Assembly (NCBI RefSeq): GCF_004365965.1
Contig: NZ_SOEB01000002.1
Location: 62,001 to 126,000, forward strand
DNA: 64,000 nucleotides
Source: Rhodovulum visakhapatnamense
GTDB taxonomy: Bacteria > Pseudomonadota > Alphaproteobacteria > Rhodobacterales > Rhodobacteraceae
Reading direction: 5' to 3'
Position numbers and translations under genes: made by a program. This document shows positions 16,864 to 25,906 of this stretch, one piece after another (positions within the stretch are counted from its first letter, which is position 1; each line of letters starts with the position of its first letter). Below the pieces are notes generated by a model, which had not been told where the DNA came from, searched no databases, and was given only the letters and a program-made list of their open reading frames with translations.

Positions 16864-17514
16864 ATGGCCTCCGAGACAGCCCGGGCCGACCGGTTCGCGC
16901 CCGCCTTCCGCGACGAGCTTTTCGAGCTGATGCGGTGGCGGCGCGACGTGCGCCATTTCCGCACCGATCCGGTCGCGCCCGAGCTGCTCGACCGCTGCCT
17001 TTCGGCGTTCCGGCTGGCCCCCTCTGTGGGCCTGTCGGAACCCTGGCGGCTGATCCGGGTCGAAAGCCCGGCCGCCCGCGCCGCCGCGCGGGCCAATTTC
17101 GAGGACGCCAATGCCGCGGCCCTCAAGGGCTATAAGGGCGAGAAGGCCGCGCTTTACCCGCGGCTGAAACTGTCGGGCATGGACCGCGCGCCGGTGCAGC
17201 TTGCGGTCTTCTGCGACGAGGAAACCGCGCAGGGCGCAGGCCTTGGCGCCGCCACCATGCCCGAGATGCGGCGCTATTCGGTGGTCGCGGCCATCTCGAT
17301 GTTCTGGCTTGCCGTCCGGGCCGAGGGGCTGGGGCTTGGCTGGGTGTCGGTGCTTGACCCCGACCGGCTGGCCCGCGATCTGGGCGCGCCCGAGGGCTGG
17401 AGCCTCGTCGCCTATCTCTGCCTCGGCTGGCCCGAGGTCGAACGCGACAGCCCCGAACTGGAAGAGGTCGGCTGGGAAAGCCGTGCCGCCGGCCTGATCG
17501 TCGAGGAGCGTTAG
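16864..17514 (+). CDS. bluB: 5,6-dimethylbenzimidazole synthase
   Basis: A 216-residue flavin-destroying nitroreductase-fold enzyme that converts reduced FMN into 5,6-dimethylbenzimidazole, the lower ligand of vitamin B12. MRWRRDVRHFRTDPV and APSVGLSEPWRLIRV are signature BluB blocks, and the helix with AISMFWLAVRAEGLGLGWVSV matches the family. It lies 3 bases after rpsP and 3 bases before rimM, so it is embedded in the ribosomal operon rather than with cobalamin genes. Confidence 0.93.
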   Translation: MASETARADRFAPAFRDELFELMRWRRDVRHFRTDPVAPELLDRCLSAFRLAPSVGLSEPWRLIRVESPAARAAARANFEDANAAALKGYKGEKAALYPRLKLSGMDRAPVQLAVFCDEETAQGAGLGAATMPEMRRYSVVAAISMFWLAVRAEGLGLGWVSVLDPDRLARDLGAPEGWSLVAYLCLGWPEVERDSPELEEVGWESRAAGLIVEER

Positions 17515-17517
17515 GAC

Positions 17518-18027
17518 ATGACCGACAGGGTCTGCGTCGGGGCGGTCTCCGGGTCCTTCGGGGTCCGGGGCGAGGTGCGGCTGAAAAGCTTCTGCGCCGA
17601 TCCCGCCGCCATTGCCGATTACGCGCCGCTCTATTCCGAGGACGGCGCGCGAAGCTTCGATCTGGAGATCACCCGCGCGGTCAAGGAGGGCTTCGCCGCC
17701 CGCCTTTCGGGTGTCGTCACCAAGGAAGAGGCCGATGCGCTGAAGGGCCTGCGGCTCTACGCCGACCGCGACCGGCTGCCCTCGCTGCCCGACGACGAAT
17801 TCTATCATGCCGACCTGATCGGGCTGACCGTGGTCGATCCGGGCGGCAAGGTGCTGGGCACTGTCCATGCGGTCTTCGACCATGGCGCGGGCGACCTGAT
17901 CGAGGTGCGCGGCCCGGGCCTCAAGGCCGCCGTTCTGGTGCCCTTCACCAACGCCATCGTGCCCACCGTCGATCTTGAGGCCGGGCGGATGGTCATCGAC
18001 CCGCCCGACGGGCTTTTCGAGACCTGA
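17518..18027 (+). CDS. rimM: Ribosome maturation factor RimM
   Basis: A 169-residue 16S processing factor that binds S19 during 30S assembly. The N-terminal RimM barrel ([21 protein letters not shown]) and the C-terminal PRC-like barrel ([16 protein letters not shown], and [13 protein letters not shown]) are both complete. It lies between bluB and a small membrane gene in the same operon. Confidence 0.97.
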   Translation: MTDRVCVGAVSGSFGVRGEVRLKSFCADPAAIADYAPLYSEDGARSFDLEITRAVKEGFAARLSGVVTKEEADALKGLRLYADRDRLPSLPDDEFYHADLIGLTVVDPGGKVLGTVHAVFDHGAGDLIEVRGPGLKAAVLVPFTNAIVPTVDLEAGRMVIDPPDGLFET

Positions 18028-18141
18028 GGCGATGACCTGCGGGCGCCGCGCGAATTGCGGCGGGGCGCCTCATTGCGGTTCCGCCCGATCGGGTGTTCCC
18101 CTGCCCGCGCCCCATATCCGACCACAAGGAGCGTCAAGCCC

Positions 18142-18501
18142 ATGAACCTGCCCCAGATCTTCTACGCCGTGATCCTGTTCGGCGCCTTTCTCGGCGGCAC
18201 TGCCGGGATCGATGCCTGGGTCATCCTCGTGATCGCCGCCTTCGCGGTCGTCGCGACCGTCTTCGACCCGGCCGCCAAGGCCAAACGCACCGCCGAGGGC
18301 AAGACCCTGACCAAGGCGCTGCCGATGATCGTCGTCAACCAGGTGATCTGGGCGAACCTCGCCTTCCTGATCGGCCTCGGCCTGGCCTGGCCCTTCGGCG
18401 GCAGCATCCTCGCGCTGCCCCTTCTGGTGCCGCTGATCGTCTCGGGCATCGGCTGCGCCGGTGCACTGGCCGTGGGCATGAAACCCGGCGCCAAAGGCTG
18501 A
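18142..18501 (+). CDS. Hypothetical four-helix membrane protein
   Basis: A 119-residue protein with about four membrane segments (AVILFGAFLGGTAGI, WVILVIAAFAVVATVF, NLAFLIGLGLAWPFGG and LPLLVPLIVSGIGCAGALAVG). No family or catalytic motif is recognised. The ATG follows AAGGAGCG at a good distance. It lies between rimM and trmD on the same strand and is presumably cotranscribed with them. Confidence 0.75.
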   Translation: MNLPQIFYAVILFGAFLGGTAGIDAWVILVIAAFAVVATVFDPAAKAKRTAEGKTLTKALPMIVVNQVIWANLAFLIGLGLAWPFGGSILALPLLVPLIVSGIGCAGALAVGMKPGAKG

Positions 18502-18540
18502 GCCTTCCGCCGCCTCTGAAAACCCGCTAGAGACCCGCCC

Positions 18541-19344
18541 ATGACGGAGAATGCCAGATCCCATGGGCGGCTGTCGGTGTCGGCCAGCCTCAAGCCCCGC
18601 GACCTGATGGCCGAACGTCCGCGCCTGAGGGGCGCCTGGACCGCGCGCGTCATCACGCTGTTCCCCGAAGCCTTTCCCGGCATTCTCGGCCTGTCGCTGA
18701 CCGGCAAGGCGCTCGACCAGGGTCTCTGGGCGCTCGAACCCATCGACCTGCGCCCCTTCGGCGAGGGCAGGCATCGCAACGTCGACGACACGCCCGCGGG
18801 CGGCGGCGCCGGGATGGTGCTGCGCGCCGACGTGGTGGCGAAGGCGCTCGATCAGGCGGCCATCGGCACGCCGCCCGACCGCGCCCGCTGGCCGGTCGTC
18901 TATCTCTCACCCCGGGGCGCGCCGTTCACGCAGGCCACGGCCCGCCGCTTCGCCGCGGCCGAGGGGCTGACCCTTCTTTGCGGCCGGTTCGAGGGCGTCG
19001 ACGAGCGGGTGCTGGAGGAATACGCAGTCGAGGAGGTCTCGCTGGGCGATTTCGTCCTCACGGGGGGCGAGATCGCGGCCGAGGCGCTGATCGACGCGAC
19101 CGTGCGGCTTTTGCCGGGCGTGCTGGGCAATGCCGCCTCGACCGAAGAGGAAAGCCACTCGGCCGGGCTGCTGGAACATCCGCAATACACCCGCCCCGCG
19201 GAATGGCACGGCCGGGCCATTCCCGAGGTGCTGCTGTCGGGCAATCACGGCGCGGTCGAGCGCTGGCGCCGCGACATGGCCGAGCGGCTGACCGAGTCCC
19301 GGCGCCCCGACCTTTGGGCGGCCTATCGCCGGAAGCCCGACTAG
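18541..19344 (+). CDS. trmD: tRNA (guanine-N1-)-methyltransferase
   Basis: A 267-residue SPOUT-class methyltransferase that makes m1G37 in tRNAs and prevents frameshifting. The trefoil-knot SAM site is visible in [26 protein letters not shown] and [19 protein letters not shown]. The conserved family start is near [15 protein letters not shown], so the first 30 or so residues are an extension, and an ATG at 18607 is an alternative start. Confidence 0.96.
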   Translation: MTENARSHGRLSVSASLKPRDLMAERPRLRGAWTARVITLFPEAFPGILGLSLTGKALDQGLWALEPIDLRPFGEGRHRNVDDTPAGGGAGMVLRADVVAKALDQAAIGTPPDRARWPVVYLSPRGAPFTQATARRFAAAEGLTLLCGRFEGVDERVLEEYAVEEVSLGDFVLTGGEIAAEALIDATVRLLPGVLGNAASTEEESHSAGLLEHPQYTRPAEWHGRAIPEVLLSGNHGAVERWRRDMAERLTESRRPDLWAAYRRKPD

Positions 19345-19634
19345 ACCGCTTGCGCCTTCAGAACAAGGCGCCAAACGGCTTGATTGCAGTCCCCGCCTTG
19401 TCTATACACCGCCCGTCCGGGGCTTTCGCGAGTCGGCCGGGCACTTTCTTTTTGGCCTCGTGCTTCTTCGGCACGGCCCGGGCCGGGGAAAGGACCATCG
19501 AACAGGAAACGCAACCTGAAACTCTGGCGGGCGCCCCCGAATGGGACGAAGGCGGACCCGGACGAAGGCACAGAGCTCTGAGGCGGCAAGAAAACTTCGC
19601 GGACCAGAACCGCGAGCGAAACCGGAGACATGCG

Positions 19635-20012
19635 ATGGACCTGATCGCGCAACTGGAGGCCGAGCAGATCGCCGCGCTCGGCAAGACCATTCCCGACTTC
19701 AAGCCGGGCGACACCATCCGGGTGGGCTACAAGGTGACCGAGGGCACCCGCACCCGTGTGCAGAACTACGAAGGCGTCTGCATCTCGCGCAAGAACGGCA
19801 AGGGCATTGCCGGCTCGTTCACCGTGCGCAAGATCTCTTTCGGCGAAGGCGTGGAACGGGTGTTCCCCCTCTTCTCGACCAATATCGACTCGATCGAGGT
19901 CGTCCGCCGCGGCCGCGTTCGCCGGGCCAAGCTTTACTACCTGCGCTCGCGTCGGGGCAAATCGGCCCGGATCGCCGAGGTCTCGAACTACAAGCCCAAG
20001 TCCGCGGAATAA
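19635..20012 (+). CDS. rplS: 50S ribosomal protein L19
   Basis: A 125-residue subunit-interface protein. [19 protein letters not shown] and [15 protein letters not shown] are invariant family blocks, as is [19 protein letters not shown]. The ATG at 19635 is preferred over an overlapping out-of-frame ATG 5 bases earlier. A 290-base gap with no recognisable gene separates it from trmD and may hold an internal promoter. Confidence 0.97.
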   Translation: MDLIAQLEAEQIAALGKTIPDFKPGDTIRVGYKVTEGTRTRVQNYEGVCISRKNGKGIAGSFTVRKISFGEGVERVFPLFSTNIDSIEVVRRGRVRRAKLYYLRSRRGKSARIAEVSNYKPKSAE

Positions 20013-20023
20013 GGAACAGGCCC

Positions 20024-20245
20024 ATGCGCAAGGACATCCACCCCGATTACCATGCCATCGACGTCAAGCTGACCGACGGCACCGTGGTCCAGATGAAATC
20101 GACCTATGGCAAGGAAGGCGACACCCTGTCGCTCGACATCGACCCCAGCGTGCACCCGGCCTGGACCGGCGGCAGCTCGCGTCTGATGGATACCGGCGGC
20201 CGCGTGTCGAAGTTCAAGAAGAAATACGAGGGCCTCGGCTTCTGA
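20024..20245 (+). CDS. rpmE: 50S ribosomal protein L31 (Cys-free form)
   Basis: A 73-residue L31. [20 protein letters not shown] and SVHPAWTGG are typical. It has no cysteine at all, so it is the non-zinc C-minus type, which does not depend on zinc supply. It lies 11 bases after rplS and ends the operon at a strong terminator. Confidence 0.97.
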   Translation: MRKDIHPDYHAIDVKLTDGTVVQMKSTYGKEGDTLSLDIDPSVHPAWTGGSSRLMDTGGRVSKFKKKYEGLGF

Positions 20246-20269
20246 GCCCAGCCCTTCGAAGATTGCCGA

Positions 20270-20296
20270 ACGCCGCCCCTCGGGGCGGCGTTTTCG
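20270..20296 (+). terminator. Rho-independent terminator after rpmE
   Basis: ACGCCGCCCC, a TC loop and GGGGCGGCGT form a 10-bp stem followed by TTTTCG, 24 bases after the rpmE stop. Confidence 0.88.
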
Positions 20297-20471
20297 TTTC
20301 ACGCCCTGGGCAGTGACGCGTTTTGATTTAAAATTATTCTACTTTCTGACGTCCTTGCGCCCTTCCTCGGACAAGTTCCCGGCTTTTTCCCTTGGAACGC
20401 CGCAATCGCGCCACAATCCGGGCGCCCTCTCACGAACATAAAAGTTTATTCAGATTGATGAGGTTCAGCCG

Positions 20472-20867
20472 ATGTCCCTCCCCATTTCCCGTTCGACGGC
20501 CGAGGCCCTGGAGGCCGCCATCCAGTCTCATTTGCTCTTGAGGGGCCGGCTGCGCCAGGCGGTGCAGACCGGCCGGGCCGGAATTTCTCCGGAAGAGGCC
20601 AGCGCCCAGGGCGGCTGCGACCTCGACCGGCTGCTGGGCGGCGGCGATCTGGCCGCCGCTGCGCGCGGCGCCCGACATGTCCGCGAGATCGCCCGCAGCC
20701 ATGCCGAATTTCACGCCTGCGCGGGGCGCATCCTGCGGCTGGTGGCCGACCGGCGGGTCGGCACGGCCGAATGCGCGCTGGGGGTCGAACTGCGCGACAT
20801 CTCGAACCGGATGATCGCCGAAATCGAGGCTTTGCAGGACGAACTGAAAGCCCCGACCGGCGCGTGA
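20472..20867 (+). CDS. Stand-alone CZB-like (chemoreceptor zinc-binding) domain protein
   Basis: A 131-residue soluble helical protein. The pattern fits the CZB four-helix zinc domain: His20 in AIQSHLLLRGRLRQAV, Cys49 in GGCDLDRLLGGG, and His77/His81 in RSHAEFHACAGRIL, the usual three-His one-Cys set. CZB domains normally end chemoreceptors or diguanylate cyclases and sense zinc or oxidants; here the domain stands alone. It precedes mipZ on the same strand and follows an AT-rich leader (20320-20345 and 20436-20460) that could hold a promoter. The family call is by pattern only. Confidence 0.55.
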   Translation: MSLPISRSTAEALEAAIQSHLLLRGRLRQAVQTGRAGISPEEASAQGGCDLDRLLGGGDLAAAARGARHVREIARSHAEFHACAGRILRLVADRRVGTAECALGVELRDISNRMIAEIEALQDELKAPTGA

Positions 20868-20905
20868 CGACCGGGGCGGCCCTGCGGCCGCTTCCAATCC
20901 CTGCC

Positions 20906-20925
20906 CCCTCACCGTAAGGTGAGGG
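20906..20925 (+). promoter_or_regulatory. 8-bp hairpin between the CZB-like gene and mipZ
   Basis: CCCTCACC, a GTAA loop and GGTGAGGG form a perfect stem 45 bases before the mipZ start. It could be a processing or attenuation site, as there is no T-run directly after it. Confidence 0.35.
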
Positions 20926-20969
20926 CGGGTCTTTCGGGGGTTGGGACCGGCAGAAAAGCGAGGTTGGCA

Positions 20970-21779
20970 GTGGCGCATATCATCGTCGTCGGCAATGAGA
21001 AGGGCGGCGCGGGAAAATCCACCGTGTCGATGCATGTGGCGACGGCGCTGGCGCGCCAGGGCTTCCGGGTCGGCGCGCTCGATCTCGACGTGCGGCAGCG
21101 TTCGCTGGGCCGCTTCTTCGACAACCGCAGCGCCTATCTGGCCCAGACCGGCGTCGATCTGCCCTCGCCCGATTTCCGCGAGCTGCCCGAGATCGACGCG
21201 GCGACCCTGGACGAAAGCGAAAACGTCCACGACCGGCGGCTGTCGACCGCGATCGCCGAGCTGGAACGCGAAAAGGACTTCATCCTGATCGACTGTCCCG
21301 GCTCGCATACGCGCCTCAGCCAGGTCGCGCATACGCTGGCCGACACCCTGATCACGCCGCTCAATGACAGCTTCATCGACTTCGACCTGCTGGCGCGCCA
21401 TGACGGCGCGACCGGCAAGATCCTCGGCCCGTCGATCTATTCGGAAATGGTCTGGAACGCCCGGCAGATGCGCGCGCAGGCCGGGCTGAAACCCATCGAC
21501 TGGGTGGTGCTGCGCAACCGGCTGGGCGCCCAGCAGATGCACAACAAGCGCAAGATGGGCAAGGCGCTGGACAATCTCTCGCGCCGGATCGGGTTCCGCG
21601 TGGCACCCGGCTTTTCGGAACGAGTGATCTTCCGCGAACTGTTCCCGAACGGGCTGACGCTGCTCGATCTCAAGGATACCGGGGTCACCACGCTGAACAT
21701 CTCGAACGTGGCCGCCCGGCAGGAGCTGCGCGACCTGATGGCCGCCCTGAAACTGCCCGAGGTCGAACAGGTCGCCTGA
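20970..21779 (+). CDS. mipZ: MipZ, ParA-like regulator of FtsZ positioning
   Basis: A 269-residue ATPase of the ParA/MinD group. The deviant Walker A motif NEKGGAGKST lies just after the start, and FILIDCPGSHTRLSQVAHT is the switch II/Walker B region. It closely fits MipZ, which forms polar gradients with ParB and inhibits FtsZ away from midcell in alphaproteobacteria lacking MinCD. The start is a GTG; the family begins (M)AHIIVVGNEKGG directly there. Confidence 0.93.
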   Translation: MAHIIVVGNEKGGAGKSTVSMHVATALARQGFRVGALDLDVRQRSLGRFFDNRSAYLAQTGVDLPSPDFRELPEIDAATLDESENVHDRRLSTAIAELEREKDFILIDCPGSHTRLSQVAHTLADTLITPLNDSFIDFDLLARHDGATGKILGPSIYSEMVWNARQMRAQAGLKPIDWVVLRNRLGAQQMHNKRKMGKALDNLSRRIGFRVAPGFSERVIFRELFPNGLTLLDLKDTGVTTLNISNVAARQELRDLMAALKLPEVEQVA

Positions 21780-21796
21780 CGAGCGCCCGGCCCGGT

Positions 21797-22102
21797 TCAG
21801 GACATGCCGTGGCCCGCGACCCGGGCCGAGACCTCCTGCAGCCCGTGAACGAGGAAGATGCCCATCAGCGCGTGATAGAGGATTGCGCCGCCCAGCACGT
21901 GCAGCATGAAGATCCAGCCGCCCGAAACACCCGCCGCGACCACCACAAAGAGCGACGACACCGCCGAAACCACCAGCGCGATCAGCATCGCCCGGCCGTT
22001 CGGACCCAGCCTCCGGGCGACGATGGCGCGGCGTTCAAGCTCGGCGGCGCCCAGCAGCAGCACCAGCGAAAAGCCAAGATACAAGGCGAAGACCTGCATC
22101 AT
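21797..22102 (-). CDS. Hypothetical four-helix membrane protein beside cbbR
   Basis: A 101-residue protein made almost wholly of membrane segments (VFALYLGFSLVLLLGAA, AMLIALVVSAVSSLFVVVAAG and WIFMLHVLGGAILYHALMGIF). It has several His residues but no known motif. The second possible ATG (22102) is chosen because AAAGG stands 9 bases before it; an ATG at 22111 has no room for a ribosome-binding site. It lies downstream of cbbR on the same strand, 54 bases away. I cannot assign a function. Confidence 0.7.
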   Translation of the reverse strand: MMQVFALYLGFSLVLLLGAAELERRAIVARRLGPNGRAMLIALVVSAVSSLFVVVAAGVSGGWIFMLHVLGGAILYHALMGIFLVHGLQEVSARVAGHGMS

Positions 22103-22156
22103 CCCTGACATCCTTTCTCTTGCGGCCGGCCCCCGCCCCGGCCTTTCGCGAAAGGG

Positions 22157-23101
22157 TTACTCCTGTGCGGCCTCTTTCGCAATGCGCGCTATGGCCGGCC
22201 CCGCCTCGACCGCTTGCCGGGCATGGGCGACCAGATGGTCGAGAAACGCCTCTGCCACCACCGACAGATGCTTGCCGCGCGGATAGGCGACCTGCCATTG
22301 CCGCAAAAGCGGAAAGCCCGCGACATCCAGCACCTTCAGCGCCCCGGTCGCGCCTTCCAGCGCCAGCGTGTCGCGCGACAGGGCGCCGAGGCCCAGGCCG
22401 CCGATCACCGCCTGCTTGATCGCCTCGTTCGACCCCAGCTCCATCCGCATCGGCAGCGTCAGCCCCCGCGCCCGGAAGAACCGTTCGACCGTCAGCCGCG
22501 TGCCCGACCCGCGTTCGCGCAGAAGGAACGGCTCGCGCGCGACCCGTTCGGGCGGAATGTTGACCTCGGCGGCCAAGGGATGATCGGGCCGCGCGATCAG
22601 CACCAGCGGGTTGTCGGCAATGGCCCGCGCGACGACGTCGAGCCCCTCGGGCGGGGTGCCGAGGATGCACAGATCGTCCTCGCTGGCGGCAAGCCGGGCC
22701 AGCACCGCCTGCCGGTTGGTGACCGTCAGCGCCACCTCGATGCCGGGATTGGCATCGCAGAACTGGCCTAGCAGGCGCGGCAGGAAATATTGCGCGGTCG
22801 AGACGATGGCCAGCGTCAGCCGCCCCTCGCGCAGGCCGCGCATGTCGGCCAGCCGCATCTCCATCCGGCCGACCGCATCCAGCGTCTCGCGCGCGCCCTC
22901 GACCACCACGCGCCCCGCATCGGTCGGCTGCATCCGCTTGCCGATCCGGTCCAGAAGCGGCACGCCAAGGCTGTCTTCCAGCTGCTTGACCTGGGTGAAG
23001 ACGGCCGGCTGGGTCAGGTTCAGCTCTTCGGCCGCGCGGGTATAGCTTTGGTGCCGGGCCACCGACAGGAACACCGACAATTGCCGCAGGCTGATCCGCA
23101 T
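22157..23101 (-). CDS. cbbR: LysR-family regulator CbbR
   Basis: A 314-residue LysR regulator whose helix-turn-helix reads [18 protein letters not shown], the CbbR pattern, followed by an effector domain ([18 protein letters not shown], and [16 protein letters not shown]). CbbR activates Calvin-cycle operons in response to metabolites such as RuBP. It is divergent from cbbL, the classic arrangement. The ATG at 23101 is chosen; a TTG nine bases earlier adds only three residues. Confidence 0.95.
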   Translation of the reverse strand: MRISLRQLSVFLSVARHQSYTRAAEELNLTQPAVFTQVKQLEDSLGVPLLDRIGKRMQPTDAGRVVVEGARETLDAVGRMEMRLADMRGLREGRLTLAIVSTAQYFLPRLLGQFCDANPGIEVALTVTNRQAVLARLAASEDDLCILGTPPEGLDVVARAIADNPLVLIARPDHPLAAEVNIPPERVAREPFLLRERGSGTRLTVERFFRARGLTLPMRMELGSNEAIKQAVIGGLGLGALSRDTLALEGATGALKVLDVAGFPLLRQWQVAYPRGKHLSVVAEAFLDHLVAHARQAVEAGPAIARIAKEAAQE

Positions 23102-23215
23102 ACTAGGCAATTCCCTATTATCAACCTAAAAACTATTCAGTTTTATAGAGGCATTCAAGCGCTCATAGTCCCCCCGAGCCGAAAACGGCCCGCCATGAAC
23201 CGCGGAGGAGGACAG
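23102..23215. promoter_or_regulatory. cbbR-cbbL divergent control region
   Basis: This 114-bp, unusually AT-rich stretch should carry the CbbR sites and both promoters. An inverted repeat AAAACT-N4-AGTTTT at 23129-23144 and several T-N-A elements fit LysR-type binding. GGAGGAGG precedes the cbbL ATG. Confidence 0.5.
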
Positions 23216-24634
23216 ATGGCCAAGACCTATGACGCCGGTGTCAAGGAATACCGGTCGACCTATTGGGAACCCGACTACACGCTGAAGGACAGCGACATCC
23301 TCGCTGTCTTCAAGGTGATCCCGCAGCCCGGCGTGTCGCGCGAAGAGGCCGCGGCCGCCGTCGCCGCCGAAAGCTCGACCGGGACCTGGACCACGGTCTG
23401 GACCGACCTGCTGACCGATCTCGACTATTACAAGGGCCGCGCCTACGCCATCGAGGACGTGCCGGGCAGCGACGAGGCCTTCTATGCCTTCATCGCCTAT
23501 CCGATGGACCTGTTCGAGGAAGGCTCGGTCGTCAACGTCTTCACCTCGATCGTGGGCAATGTCTTCGGCTTCAAGGCGGTGCGCTCGCTGCGTCTCGAAG
23601 ACGTGCGCTTCCCGCTGTGGTTCGTCGCCACCTGCTTCGGCCCGCCCCACGGCATTCAGGTCGAACGCGACAAGATGGACAAATACGGCCGGCCCCTGCT
23701 GGGCTGCACCATCAAGCCCAAGCTGGGACTTTCGGCCAAGAACTATGGCCGCGCGGTCTATGAATGCCTGCGGGGCGGGCTGGACTTCACCAAGGACGAC
23801 GAGAACGTCAATTCCCAGCCCTTCATGCGTTGGCGCGACCGGTTCCTGTTCTGCCAGGAGGCCATCGACAAGGCCGAGGCCGAGACCGGCGAGCGCAAGG
23901 GTCACTACATGAACGTGACCGCGCCCACCATGGAAGAGGTCTACAAGCGCGCCGAATTCGCCAAGGAGCTGAAGACCCCGATCATCATGTCGGACTACCT
24001 GACGCTGGGCTGGGCCGCACATAACTCGCTGTCGAAATGGTGCCGGGACAACGGCCTGCTGCTGCACGTTCACCGTGCCATGCACGCGGTTATGGACCGC
24101 AACCCCAATCACGGTATCAACTTCCGGGTGCTGGCCAAGATGCTGCGGTTGCTCGGCGGCGATCACCTGCATTCGGGCACTGTCGTCGGCAAGCTCGAAG
24201 GCGACCGCGAGGCGACGCTGGGCTGGATCGACCTTCTGCGCGACCGCCATATCAAGGAGGACCGCTCGCGCGGGATCTTCTTCGATCAGGACTGGGGCGC
24301 GATGCCCGGGGTCTTCCCGGTCGCCTCGGGCGGCATCCATGTCTGGCACATGCCGGCGCTGGTCTCGATCTTCGGCAACGACTCGGTGCTGCAGTTCGGC
24401 GGCGGGACGCTTGGCCACCCCTGGGGCAACGCGGCTGGCGCCGCGGCGAACCGGGTGGCGCTCGAGGCCTGCGTGCAGGCCCGCAACGAGGGCCGCGAAC
24501 TGGAAAAGGAAGGCAAGGAGATCCTGACCAATGCCGCGAAGCACAGCCCCGAGCTGAAGGTCGCCATGGAGACCTGGAGAGAGATCAAGTTCGAATTCGA
24601 CACCGTCGACAAGCTCGACACCCAGCACCGCTGA
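23216..24634 (+). CDS. cbbL: Ribulose-1,5-bisphosphate carboxylase large subunit, form IA
   Basis: A 472-residue catalytic subunit of RuBisCO that fixes CO2 onto Ru[13 protein letters not shown] carries the first catalytic Lys, [20 protein letters not shown] the carbamylated Lys with its Mg ligands, and [15 protein letters not shown] and [13 protein letters not shown] (loop 6 Lys) the remaining active-site residues. Sequence and partnership with cbbQ/cbbO, not cbbX, point to form IA. Confidence 0.98.
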   Translation: MAKTYDAGVKEYRSTYWEPDYTLKDSDILAVFKVIPQPGVSREEAAAAVAAESSTGTWTTVWTDLLTDLDYYKGRAYAIEDVPGSDEAFYAFIAYPMDLFEEGSVVNVFTSIVGNVFGFKAVRSLRLEDVRFPLWFVATCFGPPHGIQVERDKMDKYGRPLLGCTIKPKLGLSAKNYGRAVYECLRGGLDFTKDDENVNSQPFMRWRDRFLFCQEAIDKAEAETGERKGHYMNVTAPTMEEVYKRAEFAKELKTPIIMSDYLTLGWAAHNSLSKWCRDNGLLLHVHRAMHAVMDRNPNHGINFRVLAKMLRLLGGDHLHSGTVVGKLEGDREATLGWIDLLRDRHIKEDRSRGIFFDQDWGAMPGVFPVASGGIHVWHMPALVSIFGNDSVLQFGGGTLGHPWGNAAGAAANRVALEACVQARNEGRELEKEGKEILTNAAKHSPELKVAMETWREIKFEFDTVDKLDTQHR

Positions 24635-24655
24635 GCGCCCGGAGGAAGAGAGAGA

Positions 24656-25012
24656 ATGAGCAACGTTCAGGACTACACCTCGCGGCTGTCGGACCCCGCG
24701 AGCCGCAAGATGGGCACCTTTTCCTACCTGCCCGAGATGGACGACGCGCAGATCCGCAAGCAGGTCGAATGGATCGTGAAACATGGCTGGAACCCGGCCA
24801 TCGAACATACCGAGCCGCAATTCGCCAAGTCCAACTACTGGTACATGTGGAAGCTGCCGATGTTCGGGGAAACCGATGTCGACACCATCCTGGCCGAGCT
24901 GAAAGCCTGCCACGAGGCGAACCCCGACAACCATGTCCGCCTGATCGGCTACAACAACTACACCCAGAGCCAGGGCGCCAACATGGTGGTCTATCGCGGC
25001 ACGCCGGTCTGA
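24656..25012 (+). CDS. cbbS: Ribulose-1,5-bisphosphate carboxylase small subunit
   Basis: A 118-residue small subunit. [18 protein letters not shown] and [18 protein letters not shown] are typical of form IA; there is no C-terminal extension as in forms IC/ID. It lies 21 bases after cbbL behind an AGGAAGAGAGAG leader. A strong hairpin follows it before cbbQ. Confidence 0.98.
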   Translation: MSNVQDYTSRLSDPASRKMGTFSYLPEMDDAQIRKQVEWIVKHGWNPAIEHTEPQFAKSNYWYMWKLPMFGETDVDTILAELKACHEANPDNHVRLIGYNNYTQSQGANMVVYRGTPV

Positions 25013-25037
25013 CCGGACCCACGACCGTAGACCGAAA

Positions 25038-25061
25038 GACCGTGCCCCGAAGGGCGCGGTC
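25038..25061 (+). promoter_or_regulatory. Hairpin between cbbS and cbbQ
   Basis: A 10-bp stem (25038-25047 with 25052-25061, including one G-U pair) closes a CGAA tetraloop, with no T-run. It lies between the highly expressed cbbLS pair and cbbQ, so it could protect cbbLS mRNA 3' ends or attenuate readthrough. Confidence 0.5.
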
Positions 25062-25097
25062 CGAACCTGCGAACGCACTCCCGGGGGAGGACGGACC

Positions 25098-25901
25098 ATG
25101 ACGGATATGCTCGACCAGTACCGCGTCGCGGAAGAACCCTATTACCGGCCCGTCGCCGACGAGGTGGCGCTTTACGAGGCCGCCTATGCCGCCAAGATGC
25201 CGGTGATGCTGAAAGGCCCGACGGGCTGCGGCAAGACCCGCTTTGTCGAGCACATGGCCTGGCGGCTGGGCAAGCCGCTGATCACCGTCGCCTGCAACGA
25301 GGACATGACCGCGTCCGACATCGTGGGCCGGTTCCTGCTGGATGCCGAGGGCACGCGCTGGCAGGACGGGCCGCTGGCCTTCGCCGCGCGGCATGGCGCG
25401 ATCTGCTATCTCGACGAGATCGTCGAGGCGCGGCAGGACACCACCGTCGTCATCCACCCGCTGACCGACAACCGCCGCGTCCTGCCCCTTGAAAAGAAAG
25501 GGGAACTCTTGCGCGCGCACGAGGACTTCCACCTCGTGATCTCGTACAACCCCGGCTATCAGAGCCTGATGAAGGACCTCAAACAGTCCACCAAGCAGCG
25601 CTTCGGCGCGCTCGATTTCAGCTATCCCGACCATGCGACCGAGGTCGAGATCGTCTCGCATGAATCTGGCGCGGACCCCGGGGATGCCGACAAGCTGGTC
25701 TCGATCGCGGAACGGGCCCGCAACCTCAAGGGTCACGGGCTGGACGAAGGAATTTCCACCCGGATGCTGATCCATGCGGGAAGCCTGATGGCCCGCGGGA
25801 TCGAACCGCCCGCCGCCTGCCGCATGGCGCTGGTCCGCCCGATCACCGACGATCCCGACATGCGCGACGCGCTGGACGCCGCCGTCGCCACCTATTTCTG
25901 A
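25098..25901 (+). CDS. cbbQ: CbbQ, MoxR-type AAA+ RuBisCO activase subunit
   Basis: A 267-residue MoxR AAA+ ATPase. Walker A is GPTGCGKT (residues 40-47), Walker B is in [12 protein letters not shown], and the sensor region is [17 protein letters not shown]. CbbQ hexamers remodel inhibited RuBisCO together with CbbO by removing tight-binding sugar phosphates. It lies 85 bases after cbbS and 5 bases before cbbO. Confidence 0.96.
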   Translation: MTDMLDQYRVAEEPYYRPVADEVALYEAAYAAKMPVMLKGPTGCGKTRFVEHMAWRLGKPLITVACNEDMTASDIVGRFLLDAEGTRWQDGPLAFAARHGAICYLDEIVEARQDTTVVIHPLTDNRRVLPLEKKGELLRAHEDFHLVISYNPGYQSLMKDLKQSTKQRFGALDFSYPDHATEVEIVSHESGADPGDADKLVSIAERARNLKGHGLDEGISTRMLIHAGSLMARGIEPPAACRMALVRPITDDPDMRDALDAAVATYF

Positions 25902-25906
25902 CCGCC

